A stretch of 64,000 bases of DNA from Alphaproteobacteria bacterium (GCA_037200445.1 JBBCGH010000001.1:4957162-5021161), one strand, 5' to 3'; counted from the first letter of the stretch, positions 36,808-45,917 are shown. A program made the numbers and translations. Notes: generated by a model from the sequence alone, not told the origin.

Positions 36808-36837
36808 GGACTGATGATGCGGTGCGTCTGGCACGAA

Positions 36838-36903
36838 CCCCTCACCGACCAGCGATAACTGACACTTCGGAGTTGCCCTCTCCCACAAGGGGAGAGGGCG
36901 CAA
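36838..36903. repeat. CCTCTCCCC-type palindromic repeat, opposite orientation
   Basis: Contains ACCCCTCACCGACC and CCCTCTCCCACAAGGGGAGAGGG, the reverse arrangement of the copy at 36418-36476. Together they enclose the DUF559 gene. Confidence 0.85.
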
Positions 36904-36938
36904 ATACTACTGCCGTTCTCGCGGCTCTGGAGACTGAA

Positions 36939-38171
36939 CTACCCCATCGGCCGCTCGTCCGCGATCACCTTGCCGTCGTTCGGCAGCGAACCCGGCGCGA
37001 CCAGCTTCACGGCGCCTTTGAGCTTGGTCACTGCCTGCAGCGTCTCGGCGATCGTCTGCTCGAACCCGTCGCTTGGGCTCGCACATTCGGCGTGCAGCGT
37101 CATCGCATCCTGCTCGGCCTCGCGCGTCACCACAAGGCGGACGCGCGTGAGTTCCTGATGGCGCTTCGCCACCTCGGCGACCTGCTCGGGGCGCACGAAC
37201 ATACCCTTGACCTTGGCGGTCTGGTCGGCGCGGCCCATCCATCCCTTGATCCGCGTGTTGGTGCGCCCGCAGGGCGAGCGGCCCGGCAGCACCGCCGAGA
37301 GGTCGCCGGTCGCAAGGCGAACCATCGGATAATCCGGGTTGAATGTCGTGACCACGACTTCGCCGACCTCGCCTTCGGCGACCGGGTCGCCGGTGCCAGG
37401 CCGCACGATCTCCAGGATCATGTCCTCGTTGAGGATCATGCCTTCCAATACATCCGACTCGTAGGAGACGACGCCCGCCTCCGCGAGCGCATAGCACTGC
37501 TTCACGGTAACGCCGCGCTCGGACAGCTCCTTGCGCAGCGACACGGGCAGCGCCGCGCCTGTGACCAGCCCGCGCTCGATCGAGGAGGCGTCCTTGCCGG
37601 CCTTGTGCGCGGCGTCGAGCAGGATCTTCAGGAAGTCCGGCGTGCCCACATAGGCGATGGGCTTGAGCTGCGCGATCGCATCAAGCTGCGCCTCGGTGTT
37701 GCCGACGCCGCCCGGGATTGTGGCACAGCCGAGCGCATGCGCGCCGGCCTCCAGGATGAACGCACCGGGGGTGAGGTGATACGAGAAGCAGTTGATCAGC
37801 ACGTCGCCCGCGCGGATGCCGGCCGCGAACAGCGCGCGCGAGGCGTTGTAGTCGTGCGTGTGTCCCTCCGGCTCGAAGATCGGCCCGGGCGACATGAACA
37901 GCCGCTTCGCCTTGCCGGGCGGCGTCACATTGAAGCCCCCGAAAGGCGGCGTGTCCTTCTGCAGGGCGACCAGCGACGACTTGCGCAACAGCGGCAGCTT
38001 CGCGAACGCGGCGCGGTCGGTCACCGATTTCGGATCAACCCCGCCAAGATGCTTCGCCCAACCTGGAGCGGTCAGCGCCTTCGCGATCTGCGCGGGGAGA
38101 CGCGCGAACAGGTCACGCTCGCGCGCTGCGGAATCGCGGGTTTCGAGGGAGTCGAAGTGGTCTTGGGACAT
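36939..38171 (-). CDS. Phenylacetate-CoA-ligase-like AMP-forming ligase
   Basis: 410 aa of the adenylate-forming superfamily, PaaK branch. LFMSPGPIFEPEG replaces the usual Ser/Thr/Gly P-loop, FSYHLTPGAFILEAGAHALG matches the PaaK family segment, and YALAEAGVVSYES is the A5-like motif. VRLATGDLSAVLPG and RIKGWMGRADQTAKVKGMFV complete the C-terminal subdomain. It would activate an aromatic or other carboxylic acid to its CoA ester. It is the last gene of the minus-strand transporter cluster, downstream of livF. The start MSQDHFDSLE at 38171 is preferred over 38183. Confidence 0.88.
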   Translation of the reverse strand: MSQDHFDSLETRDSAARERDLFARLPAQIAKALTAPGWAKHLGGVDPKSVTDRAAFAKLPLLRKSSLVALQKDTPPFGGFNVTPPGKAKRLFMSPGPIFEPEGHTHDYNASRALFAAGIRAGDVLINCFSYHLTPGAFILEAGAHALGCATIPGGVGNTEAQLDAIAQLKPIAYVGTPDFLKILLDAAHKAGKDASSIERGLVTGAALPVSLRKELSERGVTVKQCYALAEAGVVSYESDVLEGMILNEDMILEIVRPGTGDPVAEGEVGEVVVTTFNPDYPMVRLATGDLSAVLPGRSPCGRTNTRIKGWMGRADQTAKVKGMFVRPEQVAEVAKRHQELTRVRLVVTREAEQDAMTLHAECASPSDGFEQTIAETLQAVTKLKGAVKLVAPGSLPNDGKVIADERPMG

Positions 38172-38185
38172 GCCGTCTCTCACTT

Positions 38186-38268
38186 GTCATGCTCCGCGAA
38201 GGCGGAGCATCCAGCAATCTCCGCCAATGATTACTGGATCGCCCGCTTTCGCGGGCGATGACGGCGGA
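38186..38268. repeat. REP-type palindrome in the livF-ligase gap
   Basis: CATGCTCCGCGAAGGCGGAG with ATCCAG, then a second unit CTGGATCGCCCGCTTTCGCG with GGCGATGAC. Two hairpins are joined by a short linker and fill almost the whole gap between the ligase gene and livF. Confidence 0.85.
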
Positions 38269-38271
38269 GAA

Positions 38272-39102
38272 TTACGCCAGCCACCGCTTCCGGCGCTTGT
38301 AGTGCTTGCCGTCGCGGAACGACTTGCGCTTGCCTTCCGCGATGCCGAGGTAGAATTCCTTCACGTCCTCGTTCTCGCGCAGCGCCTTGGCCTCGCCGTC
38401 CATCACGACGCGGCCGTTCTCCAGGATGTAGCCGTAGCGCGCATACTTGAGCGCCTGGAACGTGTTCTGCTCGGCGAGCAGGAACGACACGCCTTCCTTG
38501 CTGTTCAGGTCGCGTACGATCTCGAAAATCTCTTCCACGATCTGCGGCGCGAGCCCCATCGAGGGCTCATCGAGCAGGATCATCTTCGGCCGCGACATCA
38601 GTGCGCGCCCGATCGCGCACATCTGTTGCTCGCCGCCCGAGGTGTAGCCGGCGAGCGAACCTTTCCGCTCGCGCAGCCGCTTGAAGTAGCTGTAGACCCG
38701 CTCCAGATCCTCGCGGATCGCGGCGCGTCCGTCGCGCCGCGTAAACGCGCCGGTGAGCAGATTTTCCTCGATGGTAAGATGGCCGAAGCAGTGGCGGCCT
38801 TCCATCACCTGCACGCAGCCGCGCCGCACCAGTTCGTTGGGCGAGCGCGCCTGCACTTCCTCGCCGTCGAACACGATCGAGCCCTTGGTGACCTCGCCGC
38901 GCTCGGAATGCAGCAGGTTCGAGATCGCCTTGAGCGTGGTGGTCTTGCCGGCGCCGTTGGCGCCGAGCAGCGCCACGATCCCGCCCTGCGACACGGAAAG
39001 CGACACGCCCTTCAGCACCAGGATGACGTGATTGTAGATCACCTCGATGTTGTTCACCGAGAGGATCGGCGTGGCGGGGGCAGTTTGTTCGACGGCGGAC
39101 AT
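38272..39102 (-). CDS. livF: Branched-chain-amino-acid-type ABC transporter ATPase, LivF-like
   Basis: 276-aa ATP-binding subunit. Walker A is LLGANGAGKTTTLKAIS, the signature segment is GYTSGGEQQMCAIGRALM (with TSGGE in place of the usual LSGGE), Walker B is MILLDEPSMGLAP, and the switch His is replaced in LLAEQNTFQAL, as is normal for LivF. The C-terminus carries a basic extension (GKRKSFRDGKHYKRRKRW) longer than in standard LivF and shared by versions linked to acyl-CoA ligase genes. It works with LivG on the cytoplasmic face of LivHM. Confidence 0.93.
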   Translation of the reverse strand: MSAVEQTAPATPILSVNNIEVIYNHVILVLKGVSLSVSQGGIVALLGANGAGKTTTLKAISNLLHSERGEVTKGSIVFDGEEVQARSPNELVRRGCVQVMEGRHCFGHLTIEENLLTGAFTRRDGRAAIREDLERVYSYFKRLRERKGSLAGYTSGGEQQMCAIGRALMSRPKMILLDEPSMGLAPQIVEEIFEIVRDLNSKEGVSFLLAEQNTFQALKYARYGYILENGRVVMDGEAKALRENEDVKEFYLGIAEGKRKSFRDGKHYKRRKRWLA

Positions 39103-39115
39103 GGGAGGCTCCGTT

Positions 39116-39291
39116 TCACCTCTCCCCGCCTGCGGGGAGAGGTCGCGCCGCAGTCAAGCTTGCGCAGACTGCGTAAACTTGTCTGCGGTGCAAAGCGAAG
39201 TCGGGTGAGGGGCAGATCACATCCCCCTCACCCGGCTCGGACGTTCCGTCCTCGCCACCCTCTCCCCGCAAGCGGGGAGAGGGAAAGCAGG
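39116..39291. repeat. Composite CCTCTCCCC-type palindromic repeat
   Basis: CCTCTCCCCGCCTGCGGGGAG at the left and CTCTCCCCGCAAGCGGGGAG at the right frame a core with GGGTGAGGGG and CCCCTCACCCGGCTC. The unit fills the gap between livF and the substrate-binding-protein gene. Confidence 0.85.
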
Positions 39292-39304
39292 AGAGAGCCG
39301 AGCC

Positions 39305-40618
39305 TCAGCTCGACTTGTCACACGGCTCGGAGCGCTTCGGCCAGCCGGCGTTGGCGCCCACGTAGTCCTTCGAGGACTGCTGGATCAGCGGATTGACCTT
39401 GTCCTTGAGCGGCGCAATCCAGTCGGACGCCTTGTTGTACTTGGTGCCGTCCCACTGGGCCATGAAGGCCGAGTTATGGCCGTTGTGGTCCTCGCAGGAG
39501 ACCGCCATCGGCGCCATGAAGCCATCCGCGCCGAGTTCCTTCAGCCGCGCCGCCGAGATGACGAGCGTCTCGAGGCCCCGCCGCATATCCTCACCGGTGA
39601 TCGCCTTCTTGCCGGAAATCTTCTGCGCGTTGCGGATCGCCTCCGCGATGATGATCGAGTTGACGACACCGCGATTGTAGAGCGTCTCGCCGACCTTCTC
39701 CTTCGGCAGCAGGCTCTTCCCCTTGTCCACGACGTATTTGAGGATGTCCTTCATCACCGGCGCCTCGGTGCCGGTCTGGTTGAACGACAACGCCATGTAG
39801 CCCTTGGCGCCGGGGCCGCCCGGACGCGCGTCGTCGTCGCCGCCGGCCCACCAGTTGCCGATCAGGTGATCCATCGGGAAGTTGATCTTGATGGCTTCCT
39901 TCACGGCGGTCGGATTCATCGCGCCGAAGCCCTGCATGTAGATCCAGTCCGGGCGGTCGCGCCGCACATTGAGCCAGAGCGAGGACTGGTTCTGCATTTC
40001 GGAGGCCGGCACCGGGTAGTACTTCATCTCGAAGCCGTAATCCTTCGCCAGCGCCTCGAGCAGCGGGATCGGCTCCTTGCCGAACGGCGCGTCGAGATAG
40101 ACGAGGCCGACCTTCTTGCCCTTGAGCTTCTCGAGCCCGCCTTCCTTCTCGCCGATGTACTTCACGAACATCGAGGCGCCGTCCCAGTAGGTCGCCGGCG
40201 GATTGAAGATCCACGGGAAGTTCTGTCCGTCCGCCGACGCCGAGAGGCCGTACGCCATGGAAAGAACCGGGATCTTGTCGACCGCGGCCTTGGGAATGAT
40301 CTGCAGCGTGATGCCGGTCGAATACGGGTTGATGACGATCGGGTTCTTGCCCTTCACCTGCTCGTAGCACTCGACACCCTTCTTGGTGTCGTAGCCGGTC
40401 TCGCACTCCTCGACGTTGAGCTTGACGCCGCCGATGCCGCCGTCGCGCTCGTTGAGCATGTTGAGATAGTCGGCCATGCCGGAGCCGATCTGCACGCCGG
40501 ACACCGCGAATCCGCCGGTGCGGTAGGTGAGCAGCGGGATATAGATCTCCTCGGCGCTCGCCGGCACTGCCGCCGCCAGCGCAAGCGCGCTTCCCAGTAA
40601 CAAGGCTTTCAGTCGCAT
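39305..40618 (-). CDS. ABC transporter substrate-binding protein (LivK-like family)
   Basis: 437 aa, type I periplasmic binding protein with a signal peptide (LKALLLGSALALAAAVPASA, cut before EEIYIP). LLTYRTGGFAVSGVQIGSGM and GGIGGVKLNVEECETGYDT are the N-lobe motifs. It is longer than the classic LivK and belongs to the group found in clusters with AMP-ligases, whose ligands are often aromatic or other organic acids and not leucine. KGYMALSFNQTGTEAPVMKD lies in the C-lobe. The start at 40618 (MRLKALLLG) is set by the signal peptide. Confidence 0.93.
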   Translation of the reverse strand: MRLKALLLGSALALAAAVPASAEEIYIPLLTYRTGGFAVSGVQIGSGMADYLNMLNERDGGIGGVKLNVEECETGYDTKKGVECYEQVKGKNPIVINPYSTGITLQIIPKAAVDKIPVLSMAYGLSASADGQNFPWIFNPPATYWDGASMFVKYIGEKEGGLEKLKGKKVGLVYLDAPFGKEPIPLLEALAKDYGFEMKYYPVPASEMQNQSSLWLNVRRDRPDWIYMQGFGAMNPTAVKEAIKINFPMDHLIGNWWAGGDDDARPGGPGAKGYMALSFNQTGTEAPVMKDILKYVVDKGKSLLPKEKVGETLYNRGVVNSIIIAEAIRNAQKISGKKAITGEDMRRGLETLVISAARLKELGADGFMAPMAVSCEDHNGHNSAFMAQWDGTKYNKASDWIAPLKDKVNPLIQQSSKDYVGANAGWPKRSEPCDKSS

Positions 40619-40735
40619 TGCGTTCTCCCTTCTATTCGGTGGCTTCGGCCGCCGGTCTTTGGATTTGCGCCCCACTCTGCCGTCGGGCTGCCCGCGCCGC
40701 CCAAGGCGGCACGAATTGTCCGCAGTTTCGCATAG

Positions 40736-41809
40736 TTAGTACGGGAAAGGCCACACCCTCAGTTTCTGCTTGCCGATTTGCCACAGGCGGGCGAGCCCGT
40801 GCGGCTCGACGATCAGGAAGAAAATAATCAGCGCGCCGACGATGATGTATTGCAGGTTCTCGACCGTTGCGGCTTGCAGCGGCAGGCCGAGCGCCGGCGC
40901 AATCGCGCGGATCGCGATCGGCAGGATGAAAATCAGGGCGGCGCCTAAGAATGAGCCGGTGAGGCTGCCGAGCCCGCCCACGATGACCATGAACAGGATG
41001 AAGAAGCTCTGGTTCACGTCGAACACGGCGGCTTCCGCACCGCCATACCAGAAGAACACCAGCATCGCGCCGGCGACGCCGCAGTAGAACGACGATACCG
41101 CGAAGGCGAGCAGCTTGGTCGGCAGCAGGCGGATGCCGATCAGCTCGGCGGCGAGATCCATGTCGCGCACCGCCATCCACATGCGCCCGATCCGGCCGTG
41201 CACGAGGTTCGAGGCGAGCCAGGTCATCAGCACGACGATCGCCAGCACCACCAGATAGCGCGTGAACGAGGTCGCGGTCGCACCCGTGATGGGAACGCCG
41301 GCGAGCGTGCGCGTCGGCACCTCGATCGCGCCGGAGGTGTTGTAGTTGTAGAGCCAGGCGATGCGGAAGAACGCCCACGAGAGAAAGAACTGCGCCGCAA
41401 GCGTGGCGACCGCGAGATAGAATCCCTTGATGCGCAGCGACGGCAGGCCGAACAACGCACCGACCGCGGCCGAGAAGAAGCCCGACGCGATCACCCAGAC
41501 GATGATGTTCACCGACGGAAAGATCGTCGTGAGCTTGTAGCAGGCGTAGGCGCCGACTCCCATGAAGGCGCCGGTACCGAGCGACACGAGGCCGGTGTAG
41601 CCAGTGAGGATGTTCAGCCCGATCGCCGCAAGGGAGAAGACGAGGAACGGGATCAGCACAGCCTGCAGCATGAAGTCGTTGCTGAAGAACGGGAGCACGA
41701 ACGCAGCGACCAAAATCGCCGCCATGCCGACGCGATCTTCGCGCAGCGGGAAGACCGCGACATCCGCCGCGTAACCCGTCTTGAACTGACCTGCCTCGCG
41801 GTAAAGCAT
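40736..41809 (-). CDS. livM: Branched-chain-amino-acid-type ABC transporter permease, LivM-like
   Basis: 357 aa with about ten hydrophobic segments. Landmarks are NILTGYTGLVSLGTGAFMGV, LRIKGFYLAVATLA, and the cytoplasmic loop GRMWMAVRDMDLAAELIGIR that contacts the ATPases. GGLGSLTGSFLGAALIF is the last conserved motif. The N-terminus has a 30-residue soluble extension (REAGQFKTGYAADVAVFPLR) typical of this subgroup. Its ATG overlaps the TGA of livH by one base, so translation is coupled. Confidence 0.93.
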   Translation of the reverse strand: MLYREAGQFKTGYAADVAVFPLREDRVGMAAILVAAFVLPFFSNDFMLQAVLIPFLVFSLAAIGLNILTGYTGLVSLGTGAFMGVGAYACYKLTTIFPSVNIIVWVIASGFFSAAVGALFGLPSLRIKGFYLAVATLAAQFFLSWAFFRIAWLYNYNTSGAIEVPTRTLAGVPITGATATSFTRYLVVLAIVVLMTWLASNLVHGRIGRMWMAVRDMDLAAELIGIRLLPTKLLAFAVSSFYCGVAGAMLVFFWYGGAEAAVFDVNQSFFILFMVIVGGLGSLTGSFLGAALIFILPIAIRAIAPALGLPLQAATVENLQYIIVGALIIFFLIVEPHGLARLWQIGKQKLRVWPFPY

Positions 41810-42792
41810 CAGATGCGCTCGATGATCCGTTCGCCGAACAGGCCCTGCGGCCGGTACAGCAGGAAGATGAGGGCGATCACATAGGCGAGCCAGCTCTCGA
41901 TGCCGCCGCCGAGCAGCGGACCCCAGTAGAACTCGCCGAGCTTTTCGCCGACACCGATGATCAGGCCGCCGACGATCGCGCCGGGGATCGAGGTAAACCC
42001 GCCGAGGATCAGCACGGGCAGCGCTTTGAGCGCAATGATCTCAAGCGCGAACGACACTTCCGAGCGCGCGCCCCACATGATGCCGGTGGCGAGCGCCACG
42101 ATGCCGGCCGCAAACCACACGATCACCCATATCTGCTCGAGCGAGATGCCGACCGAGAGCGCCGCCTTGTGGCTGTCGGCGACCGCACGCAGCGCGCGCC
42201 CGATGCGGGTGCGCTGGAAGAAGATCGCAAGGGTCGCAACCATCACCGAGGCGATGACCGCAGCCGCGATGTCGATCTTCTGGAAATTGACGAAGCCGCC
42301 GAGCATTTTGACTTCGATCGCGCCGCTCGGCAGGTGCAGGTCCTCGGTGATCATGACCTTGGACTCGCCGCCGAACACGATCTGCCCGAGCCCGATCAGC
42401 AGGTAGGTCAGCCCGAAAGTCGCCATGAACAGGATGATGTCGGGCTGGTTGACGAGCGGCCGCAGCACCAGCCGTTCGACCGCAACGGCGAGTATGAACA
42501 TCACGCCAAGTGTGAGCAGCAAGGCCAGATAGGCCGCGAGATCGCCGGGCGTAACGCCCCAATGGCGCAGCATCGTATAGAGCCCGACCAGAGTGAGCGC
42601 GCCGAACACCACCATGATGCCCTGCGCGAAGTTGAACACGCCGGACGCCTTGAAGATCAGCACGAAGCCGAGCGCGATCAGCGAATAGAGCACGCCGGCA
42701 ACCAGCCCCTCCCACAGCGTCTGCACCAGCAGATCGGGCGCCTGCCCCATCTGCACGAACGGATCGACGAGGATTTTGTAGAGCAGGTCCAT
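41809..42792 (-). CDS. livH: Branched-chain-amino-acid-type ABC transporter permease, LivH-like
   Basis: 327 aa, hydrophobic throughout. GVLYSLIALGFVLIFKASGV and FNFAQGIMVVFGALTLVGL are the N-terminal signatures, with RALRAVADSHKAALSVGISL as the ATPase-coupling loop and GGFTSIPGAIVGGLIIGVGE near the end. It pairs with LivM in the inner membrane. It sits between livG (upstream, across a palindromic repeat) and livM (one-base overlap). Confidence 0.94.
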   Translation of the reverse strand: MDLLYKILVDPFVQMGQAPDLLVQTLWEGLVAGVLYSLIALGFVLIFKASGVFNFAQGIMVVFGALTLVGLYTMLRHWGVTPGDLAAYLALLLTLGVMFILAVAVERLVLRPLVNQPDIILFMATFGLTYLLIGLGQIVFGGESKVMITEDLHLPSGAIEVKMLGGFVNFQKIDIAAAVIASVMVATLAIFFQRTRIGRALRAVADSHKAALSVGISLEQIWVIVWFAAGIVALATGIMWGARSEVSFALEIIALKALPVLILGGFTSIPGAIVGGLIIGVGEKLGEFYWGPLLGGGIESWLAYVIALIFLLYRPQGLFGERIIERI

Positions 42793-42805
42793 TCAGCCTC
42801 TGCGC

Positions 42806-42948
42806 TCTTTCCCTCTCCCCGCTTGCGGGGAGAGGGTGGCGAGCAGCGGAGCTGCGAGCCGGGTGAGGGGCAATTGCCAATTCCGAGTCCCCCTCACCCG
42901 ACCGCCTTCGGCGGTCGACCTCTCCCCGCCAGCGGGGAGAGGTGAAAA
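42806..42948. repeat. Composite CCTCTCCCC-type palindromic repeat
   Basis: Two hairpins (CCTCTCCCCGCTTGCGGGGAG at the left; CCTCTCCCCGCCAGCGGGGA at the right) flank GAGCCGGGTGAGGGG and CCCCTCACCCGACC with an inner GACCGCC/GGCGGTC hairpin. It fills the livG-livH gap. Confidence 0.87.
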
Positions 42949-42973
42949 CGGAGAGGTCGGTGCGCTCATCATC

Positions 42974-43786
42974 TCAATGCGCCACGCCGAGATAGGCGTC
43001 GATCACCGCCTTGTCCCGCTTCACTTCGTCGGGCGTGCCGTCGGCGATCTTGCGGCCGTAGTCGAGCACGACCACGCGGTCCGAGAGATCCATCACCACG
43101 CCCATGTCGTGCTCGATCAGCGCGATCGTGGTGCCGTAGAAATTGTTCACATCGAGAACGTAGCGGGACATGTCCTCCTTCTCTTCGAGGTTCATGCCCG
43201 CCATCGGCTCGTCGAGAAGAAGCAGGTCCGGCTCCATCGCAAGCGCGCGGCCGAGCTCGACCCGCTTCTGCAGGCCGTACGGCAACACGCCCACCGGGAT
43301 TTTGCGGATGTGCGCGATCTCCAGGAACTCGATGATGTCCTCGACCTTGCGGCGGTGCTCGACTTCCTCGGTCATCGCCGGCCCGTGGCGCAGCAGCTGC
43401 CAGAAGAGGTTCTTGTGCATGCGCAGCGAGCGGCCTGCCATGATATTGTCGAGCGCCGTCATGCCGCTGAACAGCGCGACGTTCTGGAACGTGCGCGCAA
43501 TCCCGCCGCTCGCCGCCTCATGCGGGCGCATCTTGCTGCGGGTCGCGCCCTTGAAGGTGATGCGGCCATGCTGCGGCGAATAGAAGCCGTTGATCACATT
43601 GAGCATCGAGGTCTTGCCGGCGCCGTTCGGCCCGATGATGGCGCGGATCTCGCCCTTGCGGATGTCGAACGAGACGTCGGTAATCGCCTTCACGCCGCCG
43701 AACGACAGCGACACGCCATCGACGGCGAGGATCGTCTCGCCGGCGGCGATGTCGGCGCCGGTGGGTGCCCTCAAGAAACCCTCCAC
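42974..43786 (-). CDS. livG: Branched-chain-amino-acid-type ABC transporter ATPase, LivG-like
   Basis: 270 aa. Walker A is IIGPNGAGKTSMLNVI, the Q-loop region is IARTFQNVALFSGMT, the ABC signature is replaced by VGVLPYGLQKRVELGRAL as in the LivG subgroup, Walker B is LLLLDEPMAGMNLEE, and the switch His is in LIEHDMGVVM. The N-terminal DIAAGETILAVDGVSLSFGG precedes the nucleotide domain. It forms a heterodimer with the LivF-like ATPase. Confidence 0.94.
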   Translation of the reverse strand: MEGFLRAPTGADIAAGETILAVDGVSLSFGGVKAITDVSFDIRKGEIRAIIGPNGAGKTSMLNVINGFYSPQHGRITFKGATRSKMRPHEAASGGIARTFQNVALFSGMTALDNIMAGRSLRMHKNLFWQLLRHGPAMTEEVEHRRKVEDIIEFLEIAHIRKIPVGVLPYGLQKRVELGRALAMEPDLLLLDEPMAGMNLEEKEDMSRYVLDVNNFYGTTIALIEHDMGVVMDLSDRVVVLDYGRKIADGTPDEVKRDKAVIDAYLGVAH

Positions 43787-43796
43787 GCACTCGGTG

Positions 43797-43927
43797 CCAC
43801 CCTCCCCTGGAGGGGGAGGGCCGACACGAGCGACAGCGAGTGTCGGGGTGGGGTGAAGTGTTCGCTTCGCGATTCACCCCCTCCCGGTTCGCTTCGCGAA
43901 CCGACCTCCCCCCTCCAGGGGGAGGTT
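43797..43927. repeat. CCCTCCCC-type palindromic repeat
   Basis: CACCCTCCCCTGGAGGGGGAG, then a CGAGCGACAGCGAG core, GGTTCGCTTCGCGAACC, and CCTCCCCCCTCCAGGGGGAGG. It is a diverged relative of the repeats at 39116 and 42806 and fills the ligase-livG gap. Confidence 0.85.
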
Positions 43928-43943
43928 AAGAAAGGAAGTGCCC

Positions 43944-45917
43944 TCACGCCGCTTGCTCCATCGCCTTCGCGGGAACCGGATAGGTGGTGGCATCGCGGAC
44001 CGCGACGCGCGCCGAGAGCGTGCCCTTGCGGCCGTCCTCGAACGTGACCTCGGTCGCGACGTCGGCGATCTTCGAACCGTCGTAAAGCGCCTGGGCGAGC
44101 GGCGCATAGCGTTCCGCGATGAGGCCGCGGCGGATCTTCATGGTGCGGGTCAATTCGCCATCGTCGGCGTCCAGCTCCTTGTGCAGCACCAGGAAGCGCT
44201 TGATCTGCGCCCCGGCCATCACCTCTTCGTCGACCAGGGACTTGTTCACCTCGGCAACGTGCTCGCCCAGCATCTCGTAGACACGCGGGTGGCCGGCGAG
44301 CTCCTGGTAGGAGCCATAGACCACGTTGTTGCGTTCCGCCCACGAGCCGACTGCCACGAGGTCGATATTGATCATCACGGTGACGTCGTCGCGCTCATTG
44401 CCGAGCGCCACGGCCTGCTTGATGTTCGGGTAGAACTTGAGCTTGTTCTCGATGTACTTCGGCGCGAACATCGTCCCGTCGCGCAATCGCCCGACATCCT
44501 TGGCGCGGTCGACGATCTTGAGATGCCCGGTTTTCGGATCGATGAAGCCGGCATCCCCGGTGCGCACCCAGCCGTCGGGAGTCTTGGTCTCGGCGGTCTT
44601 TTCCGGGTCCTTGTAGTAGCCCTGGAAAACGCCCGGCGACTTGAACAGCACCTCGCCGTTGTCGGCGATCTTCACATCGACATCGATGTTCGGCTTGCCG
44701 ACCGTGTCGGCGTAGATCTCGCCGTCGGGCTGGGCCGTGATGTAGACCGAAGCCTCGGTCTGCCCATAGAGCTGCTTCAGGTTGAGGCCGAGCGAGCGAT
44801 AGAAACGGAAGATCTCCGGTCCGATCGCCTCGCCTGCCGTATATCCGACGCGGATATCGGTGAGCCCGAAGCGATTCTTGAGCGGACCGTACACCAGCAC
44901 GTCGCCCACTCGGTAGATCAGCCGCGCCGTGAGCGGCACCGGCTCCTTGTTGAGGATCTTCTCGCCCCACTTGCGCGCGTGTTCGATGAAGAAGCGGAAC
45001 ATCTTGCGCTTCGCGCGCCCCGCATCTTCCATTCGCACCATCGTGAGCGTGAGCAGGTTCTCGAACACGGCCGGCGGGGCAAAAGCATAGGTCGTGCCGA
45101 CCTCACGCCGGTCCTCGATCACGGTCTCGCCCGCCTCCGGGCAATTGACGCAGTAGCCCGCCACATAGTGCTGCGCGTAGGAGAACAGGTGGTCGCCGAC
45201 CCAGGCGAGCGGCAGATAGGCGATCGTCTCTTCCTTCTCGTCGAGCCTGTCGAAGACGTTGCCGTTCCGCGCAGAGATGATGCAGTTGTCGTATGACAGC
45301 ATCACGCCCTTCGGCCGCCCGGTCGTGCCCGACGTGTAGAGGATCACCGAAAGGTCGCGGCCCGTCCCCTGCCCGATCGACTCCTCCCAGGCGGCAAGCC
45401 CTGCGGGATCGCTGAGCTTCTCGGTGCCGACTTTCTGCACGTCGTCGATCCAGGAGAGCTTGCCGCGGTCGTAGTCGCGCAGGCCGCGCGGCTCGTCATA
45501 GACGAGATGGCGCAGCGTCGGCACGCGCTCCGCGACCGACAGCACCTTGTCGACCTGCTCCTGGTCCTGCACGACCGCGACGGTGACCTCGGCGTGCTCC
45601 AGCACGTACGCCATTTCCTCGGCGACCGAGTCCGCATAGATCGGCACCGGCACCGCACCGAGCGCCTGGCCCGCGCACATCGCCCAATAGAGCCGCGGAC
45701 GGTTCGCGCCGATCACGGCGAACTTGTCGCCGCGCCTGAGGCCGAGTTCGTCGAGACCGACCGAGAAGGCGCGGATATCGTCGAGCATCTGTCCCCAGGT
45801 CCACGACTGCCAGATGCCGAGGTCCTTGTGGCGCATCGCGACGCGGCTGCCACGCGTCTTTGCGTTCTGAATCAGGAGCTTCGGAAAGGTATCCGCAGCG
45901 GCGCGCCCGTTGTCCAA
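43944..45917 (-). CDS. Long-chain acyl-CoA ligase, AMP-forming (FadD/FAA1-type)
   Basis: 657 aa. The P-loop motif is ILYTSGTTGRPKGVML, motif A5 is LKQLYGQTEASVYIT, the ATP motif is GWVRTGDAGFID, and the hinge and catalytic regions are LKIVDRAKDVGRLRDGTMFA and TRTMKIRRGLI. It is longer than classical FadD and resembles the large synthetases found next to liv-type transporters. It would couple uptake of a carboxylate to CoA thioester formation. GGAGGGACGG lies 12 bases before the ATG. It is the first gene of the cluster, so its promoter (in 45918-46033) probably drives the set. Confidence 0.92.
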   Translation of the reverse strand: MDNGRAAADTFPKLLIQNAKTRGSRVAMRHKDLGIWQSWTWGQMLDDIRAFSVGLDELGLRRGDKFAVIGANRPRLYWAMCAGQALGAVPVPIYADSVAEEMAYVLEHAEVTVAVVQDQEQVDKVLSVAERVPTLRHLVYDEPRGLRDYDRGKLSWIDDVQKVGTEKLSDPAGLAAWEESIGQGTGRDLSVILYTSGTTGRPKGVMLSYDNCIISARNGNVFDRLDEKEETIAYLPLAWVGDHLFSYAQHYVAGYCVNCPEAGETVIEDRREVGTTYAFAPPAVFENLLTLTMVRMEDAGRAKRKMFRFFIEHARKWGEKILNKEPVPLTARLIYRVGDVLVYGPLKNRFGLTDIRVGYTAGEAIGPEIFRFYRSLGLNLKQLYGQTEASVYITAQPDGEIYADTVGKPNIDVDVKIADNGEVLFKSPGVFQGYYKDPEKTAETKTPDGWVRTGDAGFIDPKTGHLKIVDRAKDVGRLRDGTMFAPKYIENKLKFYPNIKQAVALGNERDDVTVMINIDLVAVGSWAERNNVVYGSYQELAGHPRVYEMLGEHVAEVNKSLVDEEVMAGAQIKRFLVLHKELDADDGELTRTMKIRRGLIAERYAPLAQALYDGSKIADVATEVTFEDGRKGTLSARVAVRDATTYPVPAKAMEQAA

